From Actinoplanes flavus (GTDB lineage Bacteria > Actinomycetota > Actinomycetes > Mycobacteriales > Micromonosporaceae), in the NCBI RefSeq assembly GCF_017592555.1, contig NZ_JAGFNS010000013.1, positions 124,001 to 188,000 on the forward strand: DNA of 64,000 bases. Reading direction: 5' to 3'. A program made the position numbers and the translations under genes. This document shows positions 49,010-58,192 of this stretch, piece by piece (the stretch's first letter is position 1; the number at the start of each line of letters is the position of its first letter). Under the pieces are notes generated by a model. It was not told the DNA's origin. It ran no database searches and worked only from the letters and a program-made list of their open reading frames with translations.

Positions 49010-49957
49010 TCATCGAACGTCGTCGAGCAGGCCGACGATCCCTCGGGCGACCAGCCGCGGGACCTCCATCTGAGCGACGTGACCGACGCCGGGGAGGATC
49101 AGCAGGCGGCTGTCCGGAATGGCCTTGGCGACCTGGGCCGGCACCCGAGGGTCGACCAGGCGGTCGTTGAGGCCGCCGATGACCAGGGTGGGCGCCTGGA
49201 CGCGGGCGGCGAGGCGCCACTGCGAGTCGGCACCCGGGAGGTACGCCCGGAGGAAGCTGCTCACCAGGCCGCGCAGCGTGCCCAGATAGGCCTTCGGGTA
49301 GTGGGCGACCGTGTAGCGGAGCTGGATCTCCTCCATCGCCTCGGCGCGGCGCTGCGGATGCACCTTGGTGGTGTCGCCGAAGCAGGCGGCCAGGACCTGC
49401 TCGGCCATCTGCTCGGCGGTGATCCGGGTGAGCGCCCAGGCCATCAGGCGATCAGCGCCGGGCATCGCGAGCAGCGGCAGCACCGGGCCCTGCGCGGTCC
49501 GTCGTGGGTCCAGGAACGGCATGGCCGGGGAGATCAGCGTGAGCGTGCGCACCAGGTCGGGCCGCAGCGCCGCGACCCGCACCGAGATGGAGCCGCCGAG
49601 CGAGTTGCCGATCAGGTGGACCGGGCCGCGGCCGGCGTGCTCCAGATAGTCGATCACGGTGTCCGCGAAGGCCGCGATGGAGTAGCGCGGGCTCGGGTCG
49701 CTGTAGCCGAAACCGGGCAGGTCGATCGCCTGGCCGTCGAGCCGGTCGGCGAGCAGACCGGCGAGATCGGTGAAGTTCTGGGCGGAGCCGCCGAGCCCGT
49801 GCACGTAGACGGCGGGCTCGGCGCCGGGGCTCTGGGCCGGCGTGTCGCGGACATGCAGCATCGCGCCGCCGACCGTGACCCGGCGCGCGGGCCACGGAGG
49901 CGGAACCACATCCGCCGGCAACAGCGCGCTGTCGTCGGCCAGAACCGCACCCTTCAT
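49010..49957 (-). CDS. Alpha/beta hydrolase
   Basis: A 315-residue alpha/beta-fold hydrolase. VYVHGLGGSAQNF carries the oxyanion hole, GNSLGGSISVRVAA the nucleophile serine, and APTLVIGGLNDRLVDP then LPGVGHVAQME the Asp and His. ATG 49957 overlaps the upstream gene stop by one base (TGATG), so the two are coupled. The substrate is unknown; in this conserved actinobacterial neighbourhood the gene often lies beside DUF3152 and TetR genes. Confidence 0.93.
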   Translation of the reverse strand: MKGAVLADDSALLPADVVPPPWPARRVTVGGAMLHVRDTPAQSPGAEPAVYVHGLGGSAQNFTDLAGLLADRLDGQAIDLPGFGYSDPSPRYSIAAFADTVIDYLEHAGRGPVHLIGNSLGGSISVRVAALRPDLVRTLTLISPAMPFLDPRRTAQGPVLPLLAMPGADRLMAWALTRITAEQMAEQVLAACFGDTTKVHPQRRAEAMEEIQLRYTVAHYPKAYLGTLRGLVSSFLRAYLPGADSQWRLAARVQAPTLVIGGLNDRLVDPRVPAQVAKAIPDSRLLILPGVGHVAQMEVPRLVARGIVGLLDDVR

Positions 49958-51711
49958 CAAGCCAAGAGTGCCTCAAGACGCCGATTGACCGCCGCCAGTG
50001 TGGCGCGGACCATGGCGTGCCGGTCGTCGCCGGTCACCACGGCGGAACCGGCCAGCTGCTCGACCCAGCCGCCGCCGCAGGACAGCAGCAGCACCACCAC
50101 GGCGACCTGCATCGGGCCGAACGAGACGGCGGAGGCGTGCTCGACGAAGCAGCGGGCCGGGCCGTCCCGGTGCTGGGAGGTGGAGAGCAGCTCGTCGACC
50201 GCACCGGCGGTGGCCGTCGCGCACAGGCGCAGAAGGTAGCCGTCGACGGCCGGGCCGGTCGCCACGCCGGAGGCGGTCCGGCCGCCGGCGCGCAGCCGCA
50301 CCTCGACGGTGGCGTCCGCGCCGAACGTGTTGACGTGCACGTTCTCGATGATCACGCGGGGGCCCGGATTGTCACCCGGGTCCAGCGGACGTGGCTTCGA
50401 GGCGTCGGCCGGCACCAGCGAGGCGCCCGCGTTCACCATCTGCGGCCGGGGCTCCTCGACCGGGATCCGCGGCATGGCGGACACCGGCGCCACCGGGGTC
50501 ACCGGCGCCACCGGGATCGGCGCCGGCGCGGGCGCGGGCATCGACGACACCGGAGCCGGGGCGGCGGCGCGGCCCGGCCGGGTCGGCTGGGTGGGCAGCA
50601 GCGGCGTCCGGGACGGGTTCGACGGCGGGCGCAGCGCGGCCGGGGGGTCACCGGGCATGGCCGCGTCGAGGCCCATCCGGTCCTGGAGGAGGCGGGCCAC
50701 CTGGCGGCTCACCTCGGCCGGGTCGGCGCCGTCGGACAGGTCCAGCCGAAGGCTGTGCGCCCCCGCCGGGGTGGCCCGCAGCGAGGCGTCACGCACGCCG
50801 TCGACCTCGCGGACCGCGGCGAGGATGTCCTGGACGTCGAAGCCCTCCTGACGCTCCTGCGCCGGCACGACGTCACCGCGGCGCAGGTGCGTCGCGATGC
50901 GCGCCAGGGCGGGCGCTTCGGCCGATGGCTCCACGGAGGGCGGCTCCGGAACTCTCGGGACGTCCGGCTGGGCCGGGACGCGCTGGGGCAGTGTCCCGCT
51001 CGGCTCGCCCTCGGCGCCGGCTGTGGGGGCCGGCTCCGGGAGACCCGGGTACGCGGGAGACGGTGCATAGGACGGGTGGTGCGGGAAGCTCGACGCATCG
51101 TACGCCGAACGGGCCGTCGGCGGTTCCCCATCGGTCGCCGGAGCGTCGAACTGGGGCAGACCCTGGGCGAGCGTGTCGGTGACCAGGGCGTGCCGGGAGC
51201 GGGCCGGCTCGGTGGAGACCGGCGCGGGCGAATCGGGAGCCCAGTCCGGCCGGGTCAGTGGCGCCGAGGCGCGCTGCGGTCCCGGATCGCGGTACGAGTC
51301 GTCGAGATCACCCTCGTACGGAAAAGGTGGCGCGCTGCTCGGGGCGGGCGCCGCGGACGACGGCGCGGGTGGCCGCCGGTGGCCGAGGATGTCGGCGAGG
51401 CGGTTGCGGTCCGGCCACGGAGCGGTGTCCCCCGACGGGGGAATCTCGGAGCCCGGCTGGGACGCCGGAACAGCCGACGACGGCGCGGCCCCGAAGGGTG
51501 GTTCCGGTGGGAACTGCTGCCGGCCGAAGGTTCGCCCGTCCGACGGACGCCGCCATGGTGGCGTGTCCACTCCCTGCTCCAATGCGGCTCCATTGTTGGA
51601 CCACGGACTGTCGGTGCTCGCCCAGCCGTTCACCCGGTTGCGGTCATGCGAGTCGGCGCCGTTGCCACCCGTTGAGGCTCCGGCTTCTCCGGAATGCCCT
51701 GATTCATCCAC
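49957..51711 (-). CDS. Large proline-rich protein with a small C-terminal domain
   Basis: A 584-residue protein. Residues 1-320 are low-complexity, rich in Pro, Ala, Ser and Asp. A short folded part (about 285-360) with VQDILAAVREVDGVRDASLR precedes more Pro/Ala and a C-terminal 130-residue domain beginning PGPRVIIENVHVNTFGADAT, which has an alternating beta/alpha pattern. GTG 51711 follows GAGGAG; the frame extends further without support. No family is recognised. It is coupled to the hydrolase and divergent from a TetR. Confidence 0.85.
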   Translation of the reverse strand: MDESGHSGEAGASTGGNGADSHDRNRVNGWASTDSPWSNNGAALEQGVDTPPWRRPSDGRTFGRQQFPPEPPFGAAPSSAVPASQPGSEIPPSGDTAPWPDRNRLADILGHRRPPAPSSAAPAPSSAPPFPYEGDLDDSYRDPGPQRASAPLTRPDWAPDSPAPVSTEPARSRHALVTDTLAQGLPQFDAPATDGEPPTARSAYDASSFPHHPSYAPSPAYPGLPEPAPTAGAEGEPSGTLPQRVPAQPDVPRVPEPPSVEPSAEAPALARIATHLRRGDVVPAQERQEGFDVQDILAAVREVDGVRDASLRATPAGAHSLRLDLSDGADPAEVSRQVARLLQDRMGLDAAMPGDPPAALRPPSNPSRTPLLPTQPTRPGRAAAPAPVSSMPAPAPAPIPVAPVTPVAPVSAMPRIPVEEPRPQMVNAGASLVPADASKPRPLDPGDNPGPRVIIENVHVNTFGADATVEVRLRAGGRTASGVATGPAVDGYLLRLCATATAGAVDELLSTSQHRDGPARCFVEHASAVSFGPMQVAVVVLLLSCGGGWVEQLAGSAVVTGDDRHAMVRATLAAVNRRLEALLA

Positions 51712-51868
51712 CGCGTGCTCCTCGCTCGCCCCCGCTGAGGCTACCGTGTCGTTGCAGTGGCGATAAGTTGCAGCGTCGCGACAATTGCCCGCACGACCGC
51801 GACATGAGCCGATCCGGGCAAACCAGGAAGCCAAACCGCGGGGACCGACCCCCTGGAGGTTCACAGAA

Positions 51869-52528
51869 ATGACCGCTGCGTCCGGCGGGCAACAGACCGC
51901 ACGACCCACCCGCCTGCCCCGATCGGCGCGACGCAAGCAGTTGCTCGCCGCCGCGCAGCAGATCTTCGTCGCGCACGGCTACCACGCCGCCGCGATGGAC
52001 GACATCGCGGAACGGGCCGGCGTCTCGAAGCCCGTTCTCTACCAACACTTCCCCGGCAAGCTGGAGCTCTACCTGGCCCTGCTGGACACGCACTGCGACG
52101 CGATAATCGCCAAGGTGCGCGGAGCCATGCTGGCGTCCCCGGACAACAAGGACCGGGTGAAGGGCGCCGTCCGGGCGTACTTCGACTTCATGGACCACGA
52201 GAGCGAGGCGTTCCGGCTCGTCTTCGAGTCGGACCTGCGCAACGACCCCCAGGTCCGCCAGCGGGTGGAGCGGGTCGAGCAGGGCTGCATCGCGGCGGTG
52301 ACCGACACCATCATCTCGGACACCGGTCTCCGGCCGGACCAGGCCGAACTGCTCGCCTCCGGCCTCGCCGGGGCGGCCGGACAGGCGGCACAGTTCTGGC
52401 TCGCCAACGGCCGGCGTACGCCCAAAGCTGAAGCCGAAGCGCTCGTAGCTGCACTGATCTGGCGTGGGATCGCCAGCTTCCCGCTGCAGGGTGGTTCAAC
52501 TGCCGGTACGGCCCCGGAAATCGGATAG
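51869..52528 (+). CDS. TetR-family regulator
   Basis: A 219-residue TetR protein with the helix-turn-helix at about 35-75 (MDDIAERAGVSKPVLYQHFP). ATG 51869 follows TGGAGGTT; the longer frame from 51785 is rejected. The C-terminal domain starts near FDFMDHESEAFRLVFESD and belongs to the large actinobacterial group found beside DUF3107 and the DEAD helicase. Divergent from the proline-rich gene; possible autoregulation. Confidence 0.94.
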   Translation: MTAASGGQQTARPTRLPRSARRKQLLAAAQQIFVAHGYHAAAMDDIAERAGVSKPVLYQHFPGKLELYLALLDTHCDAIIAKVRGAMLASPDNKDRVKGAVRAYFDFMDHESEAFRLVFESDLRNDPQVRQRVERVEQGCIAAVTDTIISDTGLRPDQAELLASGLAGAAGQAAQFWLANGRRTPKAEAEALVAALIWRGIASFPLQGGSTAGTAPEIG

Positions 52529-52567
52529 CCTTTCGATCGGGTAGACGGATTTCTTGAGGAGGGCTCC

Positions 52568-52792
52568 GTGGAGGTCAAGATCGGCGTGCAACAGTCGCCG
52601 CGTGAGCTTGTGCTGGAGAGCGCTCAGACTCCGGCGGAGGTCGAGCAGGCCGTGACGGAGGCTCTGGCCAAGGACGGCGTCCTGACACTCACCGACGAGA
52701 AGGGCCGCAAGGTGATCATCCCGGTCGCCAAGGTGGCCTACGTGGAGATCGCCGAGGCGTCGCACCGCCCGTTCGGTTTCACCACTCGCTGA
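52568..52792 (+). CDS. DUF3107 protein
   Basis: A 74-residue DUF3107 protein. The sequence begins VEVKIGVQQSPRELVLESAQ and ends with the invariant RPFGFTTR-type tail. GTG 52568 follows TTGAGGAGGGCT. DUF3107 is a small single-domain actinobacterial protein of unknown function, usually in this gene neighbourhood. A strong terminator follows, so it ends the tetR-DUF3107 unit. Confidence 0.94.
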   Translation: MEVKIGVQQSPRELVLESAQTPAEVEQAVTEALAKDGVLTLTDEKGRKVIIPVAKVAYVEIAEASHRPFGFTTR

Positions 52793-52800
52793 GTTTCATC

Positions 52801-52836
52801 ACGGGAGGGCACCCTGGTCTCAGGGTGCCCTCCCGT
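52801..52836 (+). terminator. Strong intrinsic-type terminator after DUF3107
   Basis: ACGGGAGGGCACCCTG at 52801-52816 pairs perfectly with CAGGGTGCCCTCCCGT at 52821-52836 (16 base pairs, loop GTCT), followed by AACTCTCTCTT. Confidence 0.92.
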
Positions 52837-53013
52837 AACTCTCTCTTGGATGCGTCTGCTAGCAGGTCGGGTAGAGTGGCCTGAGTCGCCGTCGATCTGT
52901 CGAGTCGACGGCCAGCGTGTGGCCCGCTTTCGAGCGTGCGGCCCGCGCCTATACGAGACCGCGCCCCAGAGCTTTTCGACGGGCGCACCACGAGAGGGCA
53001 CCCGTAAAACTTC

Positions 53014-54783
53014 ATGACCGACAATGAGCAAGCTCTAGTCCCCGTCACCACCCGCGCGCCGGTCCGTCCCGACAGCCCCACCTTCGCTGAGCTGGGCGTT
53101 CGCGCCGAGACGGTGGAGGCTCTCGCCAAGGCGGGCATCACTCACGCGTTCGCGATCCAGGAGTACGCACTTCCGATCGCACTGCGCGGCACCGACCTGA
53201 TCGGCCAGGCCCCCACCGGCACCGGCAAGACCCTCGGCTTCGGTCTGCCGCTGCTGGAGCGGGTCACCGCCCCGGCCGAGGGCGCCACCGGGCAGCCCCA
53301 GGCCCTGATCGTCGTCCCCACCCGTGAGCTGGGTCTCCAGGTGGCCCGCGACCTCGCCGCGGCGGGCAGCACCCGGGGTGTCCGGGTTCTGCCGATCTAC
53401 GGCGGGGTGGCGTACGAGCCTCAGGTCGAGGCGCTCAAGAAGGGCGTCGAGATCCTGGTCGGCACCCCCGGCCGCCTGCTCGACCTGTGCAAGCAGAAGC
53501 AGCTGAAGCTGAGCTCGATCCAGGCCCTGGTGCTCGACGAGGCCGACCGGATGCTCGACCTGGGCTTCCTGGAGGACGTCGAGAAGATCCTGGCGATGAT
53601 CCCGGAGCAGCGGCAGACCATGCTGTTCTCGGCCACCATGCCGGACCCGATCGTCGCCCTGTCCCGGCGGTTCCTGCGCAACCCGGTCACCATCCACGCC
53701 GGGCACACCACCGAGAGCGGCCCGTCGCCGCTCACCAAGCAGGTCGTCTACCGCACCCACCCGCTGAACAAGCTGGAGATGGTGGCGCGCATCCTCCAGG
53801 CGCGCGAACGGTCCCTCACGATGATCTTCACCCGGACCAAGCGGGCCGCCGACCGGGTGGCCGAGGACCTCGACTTCCGCGGGTTCGCGGTCGCCGCCGT
53901 CCACGGCGACCTGGGCCAGGGCGCGCGCGAGCGGGCTCTGCGGGCGTTCCGCAGCGGCAAGATCGACGTGCTGGTGGCGACCGACGTGGCGGCCCGCGGG
54001 CTGGACGTCTCGGGTGTCACCCACGTGATCAACTACGACTGCCCCGAGGACCCGGAGACCTACACGCACCGCATCGGCCGCACCGGCCGGGCGGGCGCCA
54101 CCGGTGTCGCGGTCACCTTCGTGGACTGGGAGGACATGCCGCGCTGGGTGCTGATCGACAAGTCGCTCGGCCTCAGCATGCCGGAGCCGCCGGAGACGTA
54201 CCACACGTCGCCCGCGCTCTACGCCGACCTGGAGATCCCGGCCGACGTCTCGGGCACGCTGCCGACCGCCGAGCGCAGCCGGGCCGGGTTGTCGGCCGAG
54301 GTCGAGGAGGATCTCGGCGGCGGTGGGCGGCGCGGTAACGGCCGCGGCCGCGGTCGTGGGCGCTCCCGCGGTGGCGACTCCGGGCCGTCGTCCGAGAGCA
54401 CCGGTTCGGCTTCGCCGTCCCGCGACGGAGGCGAGCGGCCCCAGCGGCAGCGTCGCCGGCGGCGGGTGGTCGAGGACGCCGAGACCCTTCCCGGTACGCC
54501 GTCCGGCGCCTCCGAAGCGCAGGAGACGGCCCCGTCCACGGTCTCGGAGGAGCCCGCTCCCCGCACCCGGACCCGTCGCCGCCGGACGGCCGCCACCTCG
54601 CTGGTCTTCTCCGAGGGCGACGCGGCGGCTCCGGAGTCCGCTCCGGCTGCCGAGCCCGCCGCCACGGATGCAGCGGGCTCACCGGAGTCGCCGGACTCGT
54701 CGGATGCCTCGGACGAGGCCGCTCCCCGGCGGCGCCGTCGGCGTACCACCCGCACCGCCGCGCCGTCGGACGCTGACGCCTGA
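53014..54783 (+). CDS. DEAD-box ATP-dependent RNA helicase
   Basis: A 589-residue RNA helicase. Q motif FAELGVR, motif I APTGTGKT (66-73), motif II DEAD (175-178), SAT, and HRIGRTGRAG (motif VI) are intact. After about residue 430 the protein is a disordered, Arg/Gly-rich then Arg/Ser/Glu-rich tail (RRGNGRGRGRGRSRG) that binds RNA. A 176-base leader 52838-53013 contains a small perfect stem (GCCGTCGA/TCGACGGC at 52888-52912), as is common in cold-inducible helicase mRNAs. A convergent terminator follows. Confidence 0.95.
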   Translation: MTDNEQALVPVTTRAPVRPDSPTFAELGVRAETVEALAKAGITHAFAIQEYALPIALRGTDLIGQAPTGTGKTLGFGLPLLERVTAPAEGATGQPQALIVVPTRELGLQVARDLAAAGSTRGVRVLPIYGGVAYEPQVEALKKGVEILVGTPGRLLDLCKQKQLKLSSIQALVLDEADRMLDLGFLEDVEKILAMIPEQRQTMLFSATMPDPIVALSRRFLRNPVTIHAGHTTESGPSPLTKQVVYRTHPLNKLEMVARILQARERSLTMIFTRTKRAADRVAEDLDFRGFAVAAVHGDLGQGARERALRAFRSGKIDVLVATDVAARGLDVSGVTHVINYDCPEDPETYTHRIGRTGRAGATGVAVTFVDWEDMPRWVLIDKSLGLSMPEPPETYHTSPALYADLEIPADVSGTLPTAERSRAGLSAEVEEDLGGGGRRGNGRGRGRGRSRGGDSGPSSESTGSASPSRDGGERPQRQRRRRRVVEDAETLPGTPSGASEAQETAPSTVSEEPAPRTRTRRRRTAATSLVFSEGDAAAPESAPAAEPAATDAAGSPESPDSSDASDEAAPRRRRRRTTRTAAPSDADA

Positions 54784-54795
54784 CCTTCCCAGCCT

Positions 54796-54845
54796 GGATC
54801 CTGGACGATCGCCCACCCCTTCCGGTGGTCGATCGTCCAGGATCC
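54796..54845. terminator. Bidirectional terminator between DEAD helicase and heme oxygenase
   Basis: GGATCCTGGACGATCG at 54796-54811 pairs with CGATCGTCCAGGATCC at 54830-54845, continued after a mismatch by CCACC/GGTGG, loop CCTTCC. It sits between converging genes and works for both strands in principle. Confidence 0.88.
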
Positions 54846-54849
54846 GCTG

Positions 54850-55506
54850 TCAGGTCCAGCCCTCCCACAGCTCGCCCAGCAGGTCGATGTTCAGGCGGAA
54901 CGCGGCGGACACCTCACTCACGAAGGCGTCCTGCTCGGCAGGGCTCCACCGGACGGCGTTGAGCCGCTCCCGGTAGCGGGCCCGGAACAGCGCCGGGTCG
55001 ACGCCCTCGAACACGAAGAACCGGTAACCGTGACGGCGGAACCCGTACGCCGCGACGACCGCCCGCCCCAGCCACTGCCCGCCGGAGAGGTCACCCAGAT
55101 AGCGGGTGCAGTGATGGGCCACATACCCGGTGGCCCGGTCGAACGCGGCGCTGCGGATCCGCGTGCAGTAGGTGGTCGTGGCCGGGAGCGCGGTGATCCG
55201 GCTCTGCCAGCGCGGCCCGAACAGGAACCGCAGGTCCGACTCGAGCGACGGCATCCGGTACAGCTCCGGGTAGACGAACCGCCGGGCCACCGGATCGGCG
55301 GCCATCGCGTCGGCGGCCAGCTCCAGCGACTCGTAGATGAACCAGTACTGGGCCAGCAGTTCGGCGTACGCGGCCATCGGCAGTCGCCCGGAGGCTATCC
55401 CGTCGATGAACGGGCTGCGCCGCGCCGCGGCGTGCTCCTGTCTGGTGGCCTCCCGCAGGCGGGCGGTGAGCAGCGTGGGCGCGGAGGAATCGGCGAGGAA
55501 CGACAT
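54850..55506 (-). CDS. Heme oxygenase (biliverdin-producing type)
   Basis: A 218-residue heme-oxygenase-fold protein. The proximal heme ligand is His25 in RQEHAAA, and the distal helix motif is YLGDLSGGQWLG. It opens heme to biliverdin, iron and carbon monoxide. It could serve iron recovery; no reductase or transporter is adjacent. Starts with ATG at 55506; the methyltransferase on the other side is divergent by 107 bases. Confidence 0.94.
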   Translation of the reverse strand: MSFLADSSAPTLLTARLREATRQEHAAARRSPFIDGIASGRLPMAAYAELLAQYWFIYESLELAADAMAADPVARRFVYPELYRMPSLESDLRFLFGPRWQSRITALPATTTYCTRIRSAAFDRATGYVAHHCTRYLGDLSGGQWLGRAVVAAYGFRRHGYRFFVFEGVDPALFRARYRERLNAVRWSPAEQDAFVSEVSAAFRLNIDLLGELWEGWT

Positions 55507-55612
55507 GTGCGGGGCACCTCGTCTTCTTCTTCGGCATCGATCAACTTAACCGTCGCCGCACGCCGTCCACAGCCCCGTGGGGACATCCCGGGCGCCGGGC
55601 AGAATGGAATCC

Positions 55613-56752
55613 ATGCCAGAACCGCTCGAATCAGTCCTCGCCGAGGTGCGGGAGCTCCTGCTCGCACCGGGCCTCACCCGGGCCGTCGCGGCCGGCCGGC
55701 GCCGCGGGCACATACCGTCGGTGACCCGGGCCCAGGTGCGGCCGGTCACTCTCAAGCACGGGCGGAAACTACAGATCGTCACCGATGACGGGGCTCGGCC
55801 GTACACGCGAAACGTCGCGCCCGGCCCGGAAGCCGCCGCGGCGGTCGACGAACTGCTGGCCGAGCCGTTCGGCAACTGGCACGTGGAGACCGAATCGGCC
55901 ACCGTGCAGGTGCGGATCACCAAGAAGGGCGACGCGCAGGTGCACCGGGCCGGAGCCGTCGCCGCGCCACGTGCCGCCGAGGGCCACGACCGGGCCAAAC
56001 AGTGGCTGCTCGATCCGGGCGACCCGCTGTTCTCGGTGGTCGGCGGCACCGCGGCGAAACGCCGCCAGATCGACGCCTTCCTGCGCGCGCTCGCCGCGAC
56101 CCTGCCCGACGAACTGCCGACCCCGCTGCGCGTCGTCGACCTCGGCTGCGGCAACGCCTACCTCACCTTCGCCGCCTATCGATATCTGTCCGGCCGGGGC
56201 GCGCACGTCCAGGTCGTGGGGGTCGACGTCCGCGAGGATCAACGGGTACGCAACAGCGCCGTCGCCGCCGAACTCGGCTGCTCCGCCGAGGTGACGTTCG
56301 TGGCCGGGACCATCGAGGACGCCGAGCTGCCCTTCCCGCCGGATCTGGTGCTCGCGCTGCACGCCTGCGACACGGCCACCGACCAGGCGCTGGCCCGGGC
56401 GGTCGGCTGGGAGGCCCGGTGGGTGCTGGCCGCCCCGTGCTGCCACCACGACATCGCGGCCCAGCTCAAAGGCGGTGCAACCCCTTCGCCGTACGGGGAG
56501 GTGACCCGCCACGCGATCCTGCGGGAGAGGTTCGCCGACGTGCTGACCGACTCGCTGCGGGCCGCCCTGCTGCGGTTGCGTGGCTATCGGGTGGACGTGG
56601 TCGAGTTCATCGACTCGGCGCACACCCCGCGCAACCTCATGCTGCGGGCCCGGCGGACCGGCGCGGCACCCACCGCCGAGCAGCGGGCCGAGTACGACTC
56701 GCTGACCGCCCAGTGGGGCGTGACGCCGGCCCTCTCCCGGATGCTCAGCTGA
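55613..56752 (+). CDS. SAM-dependent methyltransferase (Methyltransf_32/TRM13-like)
   Basis: A 379-residue protein. The SAM-binding motif VVDLGCGNAYLTFAAY starts near residue 185, followed by VVGVDVRED and the family signatures LALHACDTATDQAL and AAPCCHHDIAAQL. A 130-residue N-terminal part precedes it. The pattern matches the Methyltransf_32 group; the target may be RNA. ATG 55613 or 55604 are both possible. The last eight bases overlap the converging secreted protein gene. Confidence 0.9.
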   Translation: MPEPLESVLAEVRELLLAPGLTRAVAAGRRRGHIPSVTRAQVRPVTLKHGRKLQIVTDDGARPYTRNVAPGPEAAAAVDELLAEPFGNWHVETESATVQVRITKKGDAQVHRAGAVAAPRAAEGHDRAKQWLLDPGDPLFSVVGGTAAKRRQIDAFLRALAATLPDELPTPLRVVDLGCGNAYLTFAAYRYLSGRGAHVQVVGVDVREDQRVRNSAVAAELGCSAEVTFVAGTIEDAELPFPPDLVLALHACDTATDQALARAVGWEARWVLAAPCCHHDIAAQLKGGATPSPYGEVTRHAILRERFADVLTDSLRAALLRLRGYRVDVVEFIDSAHTPRNLMLRARRTGAAPTAEQRAEYDSLTAQWGVTPALSRMLS

Positions 56753-57878
56753 CGACCACGGTCCAGGCCGCCGTGGAGACCTTCCCGGCGACCTGGAAGT
56801 CGAAGAACATCCGGTAGGTGCCGGGACTCGGCGCCGCCAGCCAGAACTTGACCTTGCCGTCGACCAGCTGAGTCTCCGGGTGCACGTGGACGTAGCCGAG
56901 GTCACCCTGGCGCAGCACCACCAGGTGACCGAAGGCGCCCAGGTACGGCTCGACCGTCACCGGGCGGCCGGCCGAGTCGGTCACGGTCATCAGCAGCGGC
57001 TGGGTGGACTCGGTGACGGGCGTGCCCTCGTACCCCACCTGGAGGCCGTCGACGGTGGTGGCCCGCGCCGGATCGGGCAGGGTGACCGGCGTGTAGTCGC
57101 CGGCGACCGTCAGGTCGCTGCCCAGCGTGGAAACCAGCCGCTCACCGCCGACCACCGCGGTGAAGTCGGCGATCATGCGGTAGACGCCGGGTTCGGCCAG
57201 CGTGAGATCGACACTCCACGTGCCGTCGGCCGCCATCACCGGGTGTAGATGCTGGAAGCCGGTCAGATCACGGCGGATCACGATGAGATGCAGCGGCTTG
57301 TCGTGCACCACGTCGTAGGTGGTGACCGGCGCGCCGCCCGGGCCGTTGATCGTGAAATCCAGCCGCTGCGGACGGCCGCCCGGGAACGTCGTGATCAGCG
57401 GGGTGAGGGTGAGGCCGTCCCCGCTGAGCGAGAGGCCACCGACGGCGGCGCCCCGGCCGGTCGAGCCGATCGGTGCGGTGGTGCCGTGGGTGTGCGGCTG
57501 GCTCTCGTCGAAGGCGGAGGCCGTCGGGGTGGGTTGCCGCGTGCCGGCCGGGGTCGCGGCCTGGGGGTCCGTCGTGCCGCCGTTGAGCCGGCCGAGCCCG
57601 TAGCCCGCGAAGAGCACGACGACCAGCAGAGCCCCGATGGCCGCGAACCGGAAGCCGGGGGTGGCGGGTGCGCCGTCTCCCCCACCCATCAGCCCGAGAC
57701 GCGGCGCGCCGGAGTCCGCTTCCGGGCCGTCCGTGTTCGGTTTCGGGGTGCGGTCGGGGTGCGGCTCGCGCGTACCCTCGATTTCCGAATTCTCGTCTTT
57801 TATGGGCATTGATTCGGATGAGTGACGCTGTTCGGCCGGCCTGCGCCCGACCGGAGTGGCCTGCGTCTCGTCAGGCAT
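56745..57878 (-). CDS. Membrane-anchored copper-associated protein (YtkA-like, His-rich)
   Basis: A 377-residue protein with a cytoplasmic start of 75 residues, one membrane segment (about 76-97, FAAIGALLVVVLFAGYGLG) and an extracytoplasmic part holding two beta-sandwich repeats. FQHLHPVMAADGTW and GYVHVHPETQ carry His pairs fit for metal binding, and SQPHTHGTT lies in the linker. It overlaps CopZ by eight bases, so it is probably a copper-handling partner, as in CopC/YtkA systems. Metal specificity is inferred. Confidence 0.88.
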   Translation of the reverse strand: MPDETQATPVGRRPAEQRHSSESMPIKDENSEIEGTREPHPDRTPKPNTDGPEADSGAPRLGLMGGGDGAPATPGFRFAAIGALLVVVLFAGYGLGRLNGGTTDPQAATPAGTRQPTPTASAFDESQPHTHGTTAPIGSTGRGAAVGGLSLSGDGLTLTPLITTFPGGRPQRLDFTINGPGGAPVTTYDVVHDKPLHLIVIRRDLTGFQHLHPVMAADGTWSVDLTLAEPGVYRMIADFTAVVGGERLVSTLGSDLTVAGDYTPVTLPDPARATTVDGLQVGYEGTPVTESTQPLLMTVTDSAGRPVTVEPYLGAFGHLVVLRQGDLGYVHVHPETQLVDGKVKFWLAAPSPGTYRMFFDFQVAGKVSTAAWTVVVS

Positions 57879-58083
57879 CCGCGAGCTCGTAGCCGGCTTC
57901 GTCGACCGCCTCCCGCACCGCCTGCTCGGCGAGCGGTGTCTCGCTGGCGACCGTGACCCCGCCGGAGGCGAGATCGACCTGCACGCTGGTGACGCCTGGC
58001 AGGGCGGACAACTCCTGGGTCACCGACTGCACGCAGTGCGAGCAGGTCATGCCTTTCACGGTGTAGGTGCTGGTGACAGCCAT
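57871..58083 (-). CDS. copZ: Copper chaperone (heavy-metal-associated domain)
   Basis: A 70-residue HMA-domain protein, about the length of CopZ. The metal site is GMTCSHC near residues 11-17. The fold pattern TYTVKGMTCSHCVQSVTQEL and LPGVTSVQVDLASG is typical. ATG 58083 follows AAGGGGTCCC. The stop overlaps the membrane-anchored partner. It carries Cu(I) to a transporter or partner; no P-type ATPase is in this window. Confidence 0.94.
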   Translation of the reverse strand: MAVTSTYTVKGMTCSHCVQSVTQELSALPGVTSVQVDLASGGVTVASETPLAEQAVREAVDEAGYELADA

Positions 58084-58192
58084 GATGGGACCCCTTCCAC
58101 CCGTCGCCGGAACCCCGCCGGCTCCCCCGTGAGCCTACCGTCCGCCGGTTCCGTGGCCCGGAGATGTCATACCCCACGGTTAGCGTGCGGGC

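Noticed and set aside
50017..51675. 552-codon plus-strand frame opposite the proline-rich gene
   Set aside because: Glycine/arginine-rich antisense shadow without start signal; the minus-strand gene has a ribosome-binding site and coupled neighbour.
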